Positions 9,378 through 17,236 of a stretch of 64,000 bases of DNA are shown piece by piece. The notes below the pieces were generated by a model, which was not told the DNA's origin, made no database searches, and saw nothing but the letters and a program-made list of their open reading frames with translations. Source of the DNA: Neobacillus driksii. GTDB lineage: Bacteria; Bacillota; Bacilli; Bacillales; Cytobacillaceae. Location of the stretch: NCBI RefSeq assembly GCF_013409995.1, contig NZ_JACCBX010000002.1:287827-351826 (forward strand), read 5' to 3'. Position numbers and translations under genes: made by a program. Within the stretch, counting starts at the first letter, position 1. Each line of letters starts with the position of its first letter.

Positions 9378-9569
9378 ATAATCACATCCCTAACCATTGT
9401 AATGTTATCCCAGTAATTACCTTTCTAAATAAATTCAATAGTAATCTGTCTTAATTAATTTATTCACCCGGAGTGTTATTGCCTTGGGCAAAATGGTTTT
9501 AAAATTCCATGTGTATCTGCCTGCTGACTCCCCTCTTTCTTTGACAATTTATAAAGACCTATTTTGTTC

Positions 9570-9597
9570 ACATTCATTCCATAACCAACATATTTTA
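9570..9597 (+). promoter_or_regulatory. Sigma-K-like promoter, copy B
   Basis: AC at 9570-9571, 17 bases, then CATATTTTA at 9589-9597. It sits 42 bases before the start codon, exactly as in copy A. Conservation of both boxes while the intervening bases changed suggests selection. Confidence 0.6.
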
Positions 9598-9638
9598 TTA
9601 GAAATGCGCACTTACTTTACTTTGAAGGGGAAGAACGT

Positions 9639-10418
9639 ATGGATACAAAACAACTAAGCAGTGCTCAATTAATGGACCGTATTCTAGATTCTCTAAATAA
9701 AAAACAACCGTGTTCCATCATTTCAGTAGGACAAACAGAAGCGGTGATAATAGGTCAAGGCATGTTTAATTCCGATCCTGTTTTACAGAACTTTCAAACC
9801 CACCTTCGCAGGGAAGCAAAAATTGCAAATAAAGGAATTAAGAAAGGATTTTATCATCGGGGCATTCGATTTCCTAACCCCGAGGCACAGAAACAAGCCC
9901 TTGAGGCAGTAAAAGCGGCAGATATAGTTGGATATAATACGTTAGAACCCAACGCGAAAACGATTACAGAACGAGTGTTCACCCTCTACAATATCCAGCC
10001 TAATACCATCTTTGAGGCTAATATTCGAAGAGTGTTTATGAAATCGCAGGAAGAAAAATTCAAACAAATTTTAAAAGGCAGAAGAGTATTATTGATTGGT
10101 TCCCGAGCTCCGCAAGCCAAGAGTTCACTTGAAGAGAAATACGCTAAAGATTTAGGCTGCACCATTGTGGGCGCCATTCCAATTTATGAATATGAAGATA
10201 TTCCGAATGTAAAAGAAAAACTAAACGATTTCACCTATGACATATGTTTTCTTTCAGCAGGGGTTAATGCCGTTATTCTTGCCTCGCATATTGCCCAAAA
10301 TTATGGAAAAGTAGCTTTTGACATAGGTTCAGGTATGGAGACGTTTTCTACTGATGAAGTGGTAACCGATTCTTTTATTAATGAGATTATTGGCCTTGAT
10401 AACTTAATGAAAATGTAA
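9639..10418 (+). CDS. GT-D fold glycosyltransferase (intact copy)
   Basis: 259 residues of the GT-D (DUF1792-related) fold. Early in the protein lies SIISVGQTEAVIIGQ, in which the usual DGE-type acidic cluster of these enzymes is not plain. The C-terminal half has a Rossmann-like GRRVLLIGSRAPQAK and the conserved block FLSAGVNAVILASHIAQ, then DIGSGMETF. GT-D enzymes transfer hexoses in bacterial adhesin and surface glycosylation. GAAGGGGAAG precedes the ATG. A sigma-K-like promoter lies upstream, which favours a role at the spore surface (inference). The donor sugar and the acceptor are unknown. Confidence 0.75.
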   Translation: MDTKQLSSAQLMDRILDSLNKKQPCSIISVGQTEAVIIGQGMFNSDPVLQNFQTHLRREAKIANKGIKKGFYHRGIRFPNPEAQKQALEAVKAADIVGYNTLEPNAKTITERVFTLYNIQPNTIFEANIRRVFMKSQEEKFKQILKGRRVLLIGSRAPQAKSSLEEKYAKDLGCTIVGAIPIYEYEDIPNVKEKLNDFTYDICFLSAGVNAVILASHIAQNYGKVAFDIGSGMETFSTDEVVTDSFINEIIGLDNLMKM

Positions 10419-10445
10419 ATTTGCTCTTAACATTATGAGCCGGAA

Positions 10446-10690
10446 TTATGAAATCCGTACCATCGTATCAGGAAGAAATTGAACAATCAAAGCTTCTCCA
10501 AATCCTGTGTAGGTATCTGTGTTTATTACTGCTAATAACGTTCGAATTTCCTCTGCAGTAAAGGATTCAATTATATCCACTGGTCTCCTAAGAACTTTTA
10601 ACTCATCATGGATAGCTTCTTCAATGTATCCTTCTTTAAAGAAGATTCGAAGATTATTCGCAATCCATTCTCTAGTGAAGACTCTTCATG
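10446..10690 (-). pseudogene. Tyrosine recombinase fragment (XerC/D-like N-terminal region)
   Basis: On the minus strand one open frame reads FTREWIANNLRIFFKEGYIE, continues through a PVDIIESFT segment, and ends FLPDTMVRIS before a TAA at 10446-10448. This is the core-binding SAM-like domain and the beginning of the catalytic domain of a phage/transposon-type tyrosine recombinase. The catalytic R-H-R-Y part is missing. It is joined head-on to an Old Yellow Enzyme fragment in another frame, so it is a relic of an integrase gene. Confidence 0.65.
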
Positions 10691-10890
10691 AGCAATTCTA
10701 TATCCAAGAATAAACGGTTTTGTAGCATGCTTCTCCATTACTTTTATAACTTCTGGACCCCCGGGAGAGGAAATCGCAAGCGGTTTTTAAGGTTCCCTCC
10801 CCATTGTGCTGTACGCTGATTGAAGAATGGAGAAATGAAATTTTGTATTAAGAATCCATGCGCAACATTGATTTCCACACCATGAAACCT
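10690..10890 (-). pseudogene. Old Yellow Enzyme (NADH:flavin oxidoreductase) fragment
   Basis: Minus-strand frames give VEINVAHGFLIQNFISP, then NQRTAQWGGNLKNRLRFPL, the FMN/substrate region of OYE proteins. After a frameshift comes VIKVMEKHATKPFILGYRI. The N-terminal half and C-terminal end are absent. The break into the recombinase fragment lies near 10690. No start codon or ribosome site is credible. Confidence 0.7.
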
Positions 10891-10978
10891 TGAGTACCAC
10901 CCCTTTATTATAAAAATAGTATAATGCGATAATATATTTATTCCACTTCCTACAAGATATAAATCCTTCATTAACCTT

Positions 10979-11476
10979 TTATTCTAGTTTTTTCCAATAT
11001 TCAGATATAAACACTTTTACCATTTCATTTAAACTAGCTCTTTTTTGCTTTTTTAACCATTCAACCTGATCGATAGGCAGATTTAATTTTAGGCTAATGT
11101 TCTCATTCGGCATTTCAACTTTTCTAATCTCTTCTAATGTAATTCCTTTTTCTACATTCGGAAACCATGAACTATTTTCATCGACTCTATCAAAATCTTC
11201 ATACTCATCAATATCACCTAAATCACAAAATAAATTAAGCTGTGGTAATCCACCAGGAAGTGTTTTTAGGTGCATAATCGAATTTATGCTTCTACCGTCC
11301 TCAAGCTCAATCTCAATGATTAGTGTTTGCTCTTGTTTATATTTTCTTACCGTAACTTCGCTGACAATTAAATCTAATTCAAGCGTATACCCCGATTGGG
11401 ACTCAAAGATATAGATCACGCTATTAAAGATATGTATATTTTCACCATCAATTTTTACCGACTTCACTGCAGCCAT
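10979..11476 (-). CDS. Hypothetical protein with a ribbon-helix-helix-like tail
   Basis: 165 residues, family not recognised. The first 120 residues are beta-rich and acidic (several DEYEDFD-type stretches). The last 40 residues, from SLKLNLPIDQVEWLKKQ to the end, have the strand-helix-helix spacing of a ribbon-helix-helix DNA-binding motif; this is only a structural guess. The ATG at 11476 is preferred because GGGGGA lies eight bases upstream; an upstream TTG at 11509 has no such site. It stands alone between pseudogenes. Confidence 0.55.
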   Translation of the reverse strand: MAAVKSVKIDGENIHIFNSVIYIFESQSGYTLELDLIVSEVTVRKYKQEQTLIIEIELEDGRSINSIMHLKTLPGGLPQLNLFCDLGDIDEYEDFDRVDENSSWFPNVEKGITLEEIRKVEMPNENISLKLNLPIDQVEWLKKQKRASLNEMVKVFISEYWKKLE

Positions 11477-11672
11477 TAAACCATTCCCCCATACCAATGT
11501 TCCACACAATACTAATAATATTGATTATAACCTATTAAAATACAAACAGACTTATTATCTATTTTAGTATTTTTTCTTAAAATAACAAAACCCTAAATAA
11601 ATAATTAATTTATCATTCATAAGACTGGTTTGAAGCCACGGTATATATGCAAAAAAAGTGACTTTAAAAGTC

Positions 11673-11709
11673 AAAAAAAAAGCCACAGCAATGCCTGTGA
11701 CTTTTGTTT
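11673..11709. terminator. Hairpin with A and T tracts
   Basis: GCCACAG pairs with CTGTGAC around a 6-base loop (one mismatch), flanked by A9 on the left and T-rich sequence on the right. It can terminate the minus-strand GT4 remnant. A smaller palindrome GACTTTTAAAGTC-like lies just to the left. Confidence 0.55.
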
Positions 11710-11768
11710 TTTACATTTTATTCTTCCTGCTTTTGTCGGTAAAGCTTTAACTGTCAATCAACCTTATG

Positions 11769-12021
11769 CTACCAGGTAAAATTGTTTCTTATCCGTAAAA
11801 CACATTTCTTGCCCATTCGCTGTAGTTTTAAAGGATTTGATAGTAAGTTGAGGATGTGTTTAGTCAAGTCTTCTCGAATATTAGATGGATCTATTATAAA
11901 ACCAGTTTTTCCGTGTTCAATAATTTCAGGTATTCCACCGGATTTCGTAGTAATAACAGGGGTACCTGTTGACATGGCTTATAGATTTACAAGTCCAAAA
12001 GCTTCATTTTGCGCGTTATTA
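11769..12021 (-). pseudogene. GT4 glycosyltransferase, C-terminal remnant with a nonsense codon
   Basis: The minus strand reads NEAFGLVNL, then TAA at 11979-11981 where the family has Glu, then AMSTGTPVITTKSGGIPEII and a tail to a TAG at 11769. This is the donor-binding E-x7-E region of a GT4 enzyme; the second family glutamate has become a stop, and everything N-terminal to it is lost. It is not the same gene as the intact GT4 at 834-1961. Confidence 0.75.
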
Positions 12022-12140
12022 TATTAGCTTACGCACCGGGGAAAGCAGCAAAGTGTGGACAGGTCTTCAATAAACAAAAAGTTAATGAAATGTTCACAGC
12101 TTCTTATGCTGTATTACGTTAAAATAAAGACGAATCAATA

Positions 12141-12157
12141 TGTGATGTTCTTCACAA
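12141..12157. promoter_or_regulatory. Rex/Fnr-type operator
   Basis: TGTGA-N6-TCACA (12141-12156) is an exact match to the Fnr/CRP-type pattern and, with the next A, a near match to the Rex box TTGTGAA-N4-TTCACAA. It lies 33 bases upstream of the formate/nitrite transporter start. In B. subtilis the homologous ywcJ is a Rex target, which favours Rex; Fnr cannot be ruled out from sequence. Confidence 0.6.
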
Positions 12158-12188
12158 TACAAGCTGGTAGAAAGAAGGAAATACTGTT

Positions 12189-13016
12189 ATGTCATTATAC
12201 AAACCCAATCAAATATTAGACATTTCAATTAAAAATGGAGTAAAAAAGACAAGTTATCCATTATTAACAACGATGCTGTTGGGTTTCCAGGCAGGTGCAT
12301 TTATTTCATTAGGATTCCTATTATATATACGTGTTACAGCTCCCTTATCCGAGGGTTTATCTGGACTTAGCGCAATTCTAGGTGCCTCTGTCTTTCCGAT
12401 TGGACTCATCCTTACATTAATCGCAGGCGGGGAACTTCTCACAGGAAATATGATGGTGGTTCCATTAGCAAAGTTTGCAAATAAAATTAATACAAAACAA
12501 GTTGTGAAAAACTGGTTTCTCATCACGGTGAGCAATTTTTTGGGTGCCATTTTCGTTGCTTACTTTTTCGGACATATTGTAGGATTAACTGAAACAGGCG
12601 TTTATTTGGATAGTACAGTTCATATTGCTGAACATAAGGTAGAGGCTACCTTTCTTCAAGCATTTGTCTCAGGTATAGGTTGTAACTGGCTAGTGGCTGC
12701 AGCCGTGTGGTTATCGTATGGAAGTGAAGATATGATGGGTAAAATTGCGGGTATATGGTTCCCGACCATGGCTTTTGTCGCGATTGGTTTCCAACACGTT
12801 GTGGCCAACATGTTTGTCATACCAGCAGCGATTTTTGCTGGACATCTCACATGGATGGATTATATTGGTAACTTTATTCCAGTTTTCTTAGGGAATGCCG
12901 TTGGCGGAGCGCTCTTTATCGGAATGGCGTATTGGTTTGCTTACAAAAAGAATGAATACACTTTAATCGAAGGAACTAAAAAGATTGGAATGTTAGAAAA
13001 GAAAATTGGAATTTAA
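12189..13016 (+). CDS. Formate/nitrite transporter family protein (YwcJ-like)
   Basis: 275 residues with six hydrophobic segments and the FNT family marks: NQILDISIKNGVKK at the N-terminus, GGELLTGNM in the first half loop, GIGCNWLVAAAVWL, and the pore segment GFQHVVANMFVIP, with Gln where many family members have Glu before the central histidine. It forms a pentameric channel for formate, nitrite or a similar small anion in the cytoplasmic membrane. A Rex/Fnr-type box upstream points to induction under low oxygen or high NADH. It is monocistronic; its terminator has been split by the adjacent IS element. Confidence 0.88.
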   Translation: MSLYKPNQILDISIKNGVKKTSYPLLTTMLLGFQAGAFISLGFLLYIRVTAPLSEGLSGLSAILGASVFPIGLILTLIAGGELLTGNMMVVPLAKFANKINTKQVVKNWFLITVSNFLGAIFVAYFFGHIVGLTETGVYLDSTVHIAEHKVEATFLQAFVSGIGCNWLVAAAVWLSYGSEDMMGKIAGIWFPTMAFVAIGFQHVVANMFVIPAAIFAGHLTWMDYIGNFIPVFLGNAVGGALFIGMAYWFAYKKNEYTLIEGTKKIGMLEKKIGI

Positions 13017-13044
13017 CCGGATTAACTGTAACAACATAATAAAA

Positions 13045-13068
13045 GGCTGAAACGTTTTCGTTTCAGCT
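13045..13068 (+). repeat. Left 24-bp direct repeat (IS target duplication, terminator hairpin)
   Basis: GGCTGAAACG-TTTT-CGTTTCAGC plus T; it is identical to 14618-14641 and forms a perfect 9-bp stem. On the plus strand it is now followed by IS sequence (CAGATTG) rather than by T residues, so the transporter transcript meets a hairpin without a U tract. Confidence 0.85.
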
Positions 13069-13163
13069 CAGATTGTTGAGAAAGTAGTATTTTTTCTTAA
13101 CCAAAAGTCTTCTTTTCCTTAAATGCTTAATAAAAAGTTGAGTAATCATAAAGATCGCCACGC

Positions 13164-13928
13164 CTATGCTAGCTTAGCTAGGTGTGTGGCGATCTTTTTC
13201 ATGTTTTGGCAGGCTGCTGTAAGTAAAACCTGCTCACTAGCATTTTGCAATCCCCGTAACCGGCCATAGCGAAGCCCATGCAGTTCTTTTGAATCTGCGA
13301 AGCTTCGCTCTACTTTTTCTTTTCTAAATTTATAAAGCATTTTACCCGATTTAGAAAGCCTGTTGAGGCGGACTTTTTCTTTGTGTTCCTCCCATACATG
13401 TCGAGTAACTACTTTTTGCGTATTTTTCGATTTAGTACACTCCTGCAGGAGTGGGCAGTTGGCACATTTCTTAGAGTCAGATTTATACTCTCTATATCCT
13501 TCTCTTGTTGTGGTACTATAAGACAATTCTTCTCCATTAGGACATATATAGATATCAAGTTCTTTATCGAAATGAAATTTCCATTTTGGAAAGAGCCCTT
13601 TTGTGGGTTGATATCTTCTATGAGCAATTACTCCAAATATATTACGATCACTAAGACCTTTACAAATTGGATTTGTTAAATAACCAGAGTCAAGTGCCAC
13701 TGCTTCTACGTCAAAACCAAATCTTTCGATTTGACGATCGAGGCGGGATAAATAAGGAACAGAATCATGGACATTTCCAGGCGTAACAAAGGCATCAGTA
13801 ATGATATTAAATTTCATATCCGTGGTACGATGATCAAGGTAACAGAACATTTCCTGCTTATTATCGCGAGACATGAATCCACATTCTGGGTCAGTTGTGC
13901 TCTTTCGTATTTCTTTAGTTTCCTTCAC
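13164..13928 (-). CDS. IS1182-family transposase, C-terminal frame
   Basis: 254 residues holding most of the catalytic core: the second DDE aspartate in [13 protein letters not shown] and the glutamate in [19 protein letters not shown], with a Cys-rich insertion ([12 protein letters not shown]) typical of the family. It has no convincing start of its own (GTG at 13928 sits immediately behind AAGGAG). Its frame is -1 relative to the upstream N-terminal frame, which ends two codons after an A-AAA-AAG heptamer. It probably represents the second half of one protein, made by frameshifting or broken by a one-base loss. Confidence 0.8.
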   Translation of the reverse strand: MKETKEIRKSTTDPECGFMSRDNKQEMFCYLDHRTTDMKFNIITDAFVTPGNVHDSVPYLSRLDRQIERFGFDVEAVALDSGYLTNPICKGLSDRNIFGVIAHRRYQPTKGLFPKWKFHFDKELDIYICPNGEELSYSTTTREGYREYKSDSKKCANCPLLQECTKSKNTQKVVTRHVWEEHKEKVRLNRLSKSGKMLYKFRKEKVERSFADSKELHGLRYGRLRGLQNASEQVLLTAACQNMKKIATHLAKLA

Positions 13929-13939
13929 CTCCTTATCCT

Positions 13940-14509
13940 TTAAAGCTTTTTTCCGTGATTCACTCGGTCTTCTTCCACTGCTTTGTTTAAATCTTCTATG
14001 TATTCACGTGTTTCAACTTCAACTTCTACCCTAGTAAATTTATGTTTATTTGCGTTTGCTTTTAGATGGGTAGAATCAGAAAACAAAACTCTTCCGCCAA
14101 CCATTTTGTGGTTAATGGCCTGAAAAACGATCTGATCAAAAATCTCCTGAAAAATATTTGTTTCTTTAAAACGAGTACGTCTATTCCAACTTATAGTTGA
14201 ATGATCCGGTACTGGATCATTTAGTTTTAATCCTAGGAACCATCGATAAGCTACGTTTGTCTGGATTTCCCGTTCTAATTGGCGTTCAGAACGAATTCCA
14301 TAAAAATATCCTATAAACATCATCTTGAAAAGTTGTATAGGGTCCGAAGGACGCCCGTTTTTTTCTGAGTAATATGGACGGACCTTTTCACCAATAAAAG
14401 AAAAGTCTATGTATTTATCAACTTTTCTAAGAAGATGATCCTGTGGTACCAAATCGTCAATAAAAACAAATTCTGCTTCATTTTGAATCTCTTTTTTTGG
14501 CTTATACAT
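13940..14509 (-). CDS. IS1182-family transposase, N-terminal frame
   Basis: 189 residues. It begins [20 protein letters not shown] and contains the family's N-terminal DUF772-like segment ([19 protein letters not shown]) and the first catalytic aspartate in [14 protein letters not shown]. It stops at TAA 13940-13942 shortly after GG-A-AAA-AAG at 13952-13946, the classical -1 slippery heptamer in the correct phase. After a -1 slip the reading continues [15 protein letters not shown] into the C-terminal frame. Family members usually have one uninterrupted gene of about 450 residues. Confidence 0.8.
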   Translation of the reverse strand: MYKPKKEIQNEAEFVFIDDLVPQDHLLRKVDKYIDFSFIGEKVRPYYSEKNGRPSDPIQLFKMMFIGYFYGIRSERQLEREIQTNVAYRWFLGLKLNDPVPDHSTISWNRRTRFKETNIFQEIFDQIVFQAINHKMVGGRVLFSDSTHLKANANKHKFTRVEVEVETREYIEDLNKAVEEDRVNHGKKL

Positions 14510-14617
14510 TCAATCCACCGGCCTATAATTATTAATTATATTATATCAGATTAACGCGGTGAATTGTTAAAGATTTGAGGGAAAATAAAAGGCAATCGAG
14601 AGTTTCTGGACAGCCTG

Positions 14618-14641
14618 GGCTGAAACGTTTTCGTTTCAGCT
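14618..14641 (+). repeat. Right 24-bp direct repeat (IS target duplication, terminator hairpin)
   Basis: Identical to 13045-13068. It keeps T7 on its right side but has IS sequence on its left. The iolA transcript, entering from the right, therefore forms the hairpin without a following U tract. Confidence 0.85.
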
Positions 14642-14662
14642 TTTTTTATGTTTCTTACTAGA

Positions 14663-16120
14663 CTACCAACGTGCAGTCAACATTTTCTTTCTTGTATAAA
14701 ACTCTACACCATCTGTCCCATTTGCATGAAGATCACCGTAAAATGAATCTTTCCATCCAGAAAACGGAAAAAATGCCATAGGTGCTGGCACCCCTATGTT
14801 AACACCTAACATTCCTGAATCAATCGTTTCTCGAAATTTCCGAACACTCCCCCCATCTTTCGTATAAATGCAGGCACCATTTGCGAATCTAGATTTATTG
14901 GCTATTTTAATAGCTTCGTCTAAAGATTTTACACGGATAACCGATAAAACAGGAGAAAAAATTTCGTCCTGCCATATTTTCATTTCTTCTGTAACATCAT
15001 CAAAGATCGTTGGTCCTACAAAGAAGCCTTCTCCATTTACTGCATCATCTTCTCTGCCGTCACGAACAAGTTGTGCTCCTTCTTGAACACCTGTAGCAAT
15101 ATAATTTAACGTACGCTCTTTATGACCTTCACGAATTACTGGCCCCAAAAATACATCCCTATCTAGACCATTACCTATAATTATATTGTCTGCAGCTTCT
15201 TTTAATTTTTTCACCAATACATCTGCCACTCCTTCTTGAACGGTCACTACCGAAGCAGCCATACATCTTTCTCCTGCAGAACCAAAAGCTGCAGATGTGA
15301 TTTGCGTAACGGCAAGATCAAGATCAGCATCATTTAAAACAATGGAATGGTTCTTTGCACCAGCTAACGCTTGTACACGTTTTAAATTCTCTGTTCCTTT
15401 TTTATAAACATATTCAGCAACAGGCTGTGAACCAACAAATGAAATCGCTTTGATTTGTTTTTCCTCAAGTAATCCATTTACCACATCATGTGCCCCATGC
15501 ACAATGTTCAGTACACCCTTTGGTAATCCCGCTTCTTCAAACAACTCAGCAAGGCGATTTGCTAATAGAGGAGTTCTTTCCGATGGCTTTAAGACAAAGG
15601 TATTACCACATGCGATTGCAAGTGGGAACATCCAGCATGGTACCATCATCGGAAAATTAAATGGAGTGATTCCACCCACAACCCCTATTGGATATCGATA
15701 CATTCCAGACTCAATGTCAGTTGCAATATTTGGAAGTTGTTTACCCATCATTAACGTAGGAGCACCCGCTGCAAATTCAACACATTCAATTCCACGTAAA
15801 ACTTCACCATGGGCTTCGTTATAACTTTTCCCGTTTTCAACGGTAATTAATTTTGCAAGTTCATCCCAGTGATCGACCAGAATTTGTTGATATTTAAAAA
15901 GAATTCTTGCTCGTTTTGGTACAGGAACTTGAGACCAACTTTGAAATGCTTCTTGAGCAGCTTTTACAGCCATTACCACATCTTCATTAGTGGATAGTGG
16001 AACGTTTGCAATGATCTCTCCTGTTGCTGGATTATAGACAGGCTCTGTCTTAGTCCTTGTTGCCTCTACCCATTCACCATTTATATAATTTTGTACAACT
16101 TTGACTGTTGTTTTTGTCAT
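14663..16120 (-). CDS. iolA: Methylmalonate/malonate-semialdehyde dehydrogenase (CoA-acylating)
   Basis: 485 residues, the usual IolA/MmsA length. Marks are [20 protein letters not shown], the coenzyme segment [13 protein letters not shown], and the catalytic cysteine in [13 protein letters not shown]. It turns malonate semialdehyde into acetyl-CoA and CO2, the last step of inositol breakdown; methylmalonate semialdehyde from valine is an alternative. I chose the ATG at 16120 because AAAGGAG lies ten bases before it; an in-frame ATG at 16141 precedes that site. It is the last gene of an eight-gene minus-strand operon and its terminator has been separated from its U tract by the IS element. 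Confidence 0.92.
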   Translation of the reverse strand: MTKTTVKVVQNYINGEWVEATRTKTEPVYNPATGEIIANVPLSTNEDVVMAVKAAQEAFQSWSQVPVPKRARILFKYQQILVDHWDELAKLITVENGKSYNEAHGEVLRGIECVEFAAGAPTLMMGKQLPNIATDIESGMYRYPIGVVGGITPFNFPMMVPCWMFPLAIACGNTFVLKPSERTPLLANRLAELFEEAGLPKGVLNIVHGAHDVVNGLLEEKQIKAISFVGSQPVAEYVYKKGTENLKRVQALAGAKNHSIVLNDADLDLAVTQITSAAFGSAGERCMAASVVTVQEGVADVLVKKLKEAADNIIIGNGLDRDVFLGPVIREGHKERTLNYIATGVQEGAQLVRDGREDDAVNGEGFFVGPTIFDDVTEEMKIWQDEIFSPVLSVIRVKSLDEAIKIANKSRFANGACIYTKDGGSVRKFRETIDSGMLGVNIGVPAPMAFFPFSGWKDSFYGDLHANGTDGVEFYTRKKMLTARW

Positions 16121-16179
16121 GAATATTTTTCTCCTTTTCATGATTATCGATCAATTTCAGTGTAATATATCTTTCCATT

Positions 16180-17190
16180 TTAGGTTGCAGTCGCTAATAC
16201 TTCTTCCGCATTTTCCATAAAACCTTGTATTTCATCTAATGTTGGCATGGCGTCGGAACAACTGTGCTTGGAAATAACAATTGATGCAGCTGCACTTCCT
16301 AGCCTCATAGATTCTAAAACACTGAATCTATTCATTAATCCGTATATAAAGGCAGATGCATAGGAATCACCTGCGCCAAATGTTTTTAGTACATTTGTCT
16401 TAAAAATCCCACATTGATATTGACTGCCATCCTTGGTATAGGCAATTGAACCTCCCCCGCCATGTTTGATTACAACGAGTTTTGCTTGGTAGGAAAACCA
16501 CCGTTCTGCTGTAGCTAGATTAGTAGAATCACCAAAATTTCTGATTTTTTCAATCATATCAAACTCCTCACGGGTTCCGATTATAACATCACATTTTTCT
16601 GCAGCTAAGTGATAATAGATGGCAGTCTCAGTTTCGGATTCCCATGTGTATGGTCGATAGTCTAGATCAAATATAACCACTACATCATGTTTTCTTGCAT
16701 ACTCTAATGCTAGAAATACCGCTTCTCTTGATGGACTCTTGGCTAATGCGGTACCTGAAACTAATAATGCCTTACATTGCTTTATATATTCTTCAGAAAC
16801 TTCTAAGGCATCAAGCTTCAAATCTGCCACATTATCCCTGTACATTAATATACTGCACTCGGTAGGGCTTTTTATTTCAGTAAAAGCTAGACCTGTAACG
16901 GCACCCGTCTTATCAGTGAAAATATGATCAGTTTGAATGTTATTCTCTTTTAAGTACTGTAGAATAAAACGCCCCATTTGATCGTCTGATACCTTTCCAA
17001 TAAAACCAGCCTTCATTCCAAGACGCGAAGTACCAATAGCTATATTCGCTGGGGAACCACCGACATATTTGGTGAATGTCTTTGTCTCTTCCATCGGACG
17101 TTGTGTTTCATTCGCATTTAGGTCAATACATAAACGACCAATCGCAATTAAATCCAATGAACGATCGTGTTTAAAAACTAAAGAATCCAT
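16180..17190 (-). CDS. iolC: 5-dehydro-2-deoxygluconokinase
   Basis: 336 residues of the PfkB sugar kinase family: IAIGRLCIDLN at the start, YVGGSPANIAIGTSRLG in the substrate lid, and the anion-hole motif with the catalytic Asp in KTFGAGDSYASAF. It phosphorylates 2-deoxy-5-keto-D-gluconate in inositol catabolism. The start at 17190 follows GGAGG at proper spacing. Neighbours IolB and IolA act directly before and two steps after it, which strengthens the call over other PfkB kinases. Confidence 0.88.
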   Translation of the reverse strand: MDSLVFKHDRSLDLIAIGRLCIDLNANETQRPMEETKTFTKYVGGSPANIAIGTSRLGMKAGFIGKVSDDQMGRFILQYLKENNIQTDHIFTDKTGAVTGLAFTEIKSPTECSILMYRDNVADLKLDALEVSEEYIKQCKALLVSGTALAKSPSREAVFLALEYARKHDVVVIFDLDYRPYTWESETETAIYYHLAAEKCDVIIGTREEFDMIEKIRNFGDSTNLATAERWFSYQAKLVVIKHGGGGSIAYTKDGSQYQCGIFKTNVLKTFGAGDSYASAFIYGLMNRFSVLESMRLGSAAASIVISKHSCSDAMPTLDEIQGFMENAEEVLATAT

Positions 17191-17236
17191 ATAATCTACC
17201 TCCACACATTAAATCTATCAGTTACACCATTTTTTG

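Larger units (their letters stand above)
9441..10418 (+). repeat. Copy B of the 0.98-kb duplicated segment
   Basis: Partner of 5129-6105. The coding part is nearly identical in its 3' half, while the promoter spacer and the first 40 codons have drifted more. No transposase, terminal inverted repeat or target duplication frames either copy, so ordinary duplication by recombination is likelier than transposition. Confidence 0.85.
13069..14617 (-). mobile_element. IS1182-family insertion sequence (1549 bp)
   Basis: The element lies between two identical 24-bp direct repeats that are themselves a terminator palindrome. Its ends are imperfect inverted repeats: CAGATTGTTGAGAAAGT on the left against CAGGCTGTCCAGAAACT read inward from the right (about 12 of 18 match). 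It carries a DDE transposase in two overlapping-phase frames on the minus strand. Length, palindromic target and variable long target duplication fit the IS1182 family. Confidence 0.85.

Noticed and set aside
5129..10418. The duplicated 0.98-kb segment as a mobile element
   Set aside because: No transposase, terminal inverted repeats or target duplication; it looks like a plain gene duplication.
11976..12120. Coding sequence on the plus strand before the transporter
   Set aside because: Only short frames without ribosome sites; the left part is the decayed GT4 gene on the other strand.
13150..13199. Hairpin GATCGCCAC/GTGGCGATC as a terminator of the transporter gene
   Set aside because: It lies inside the IS element, overlapping the end of the transposase gene, and serves that transcript if any.
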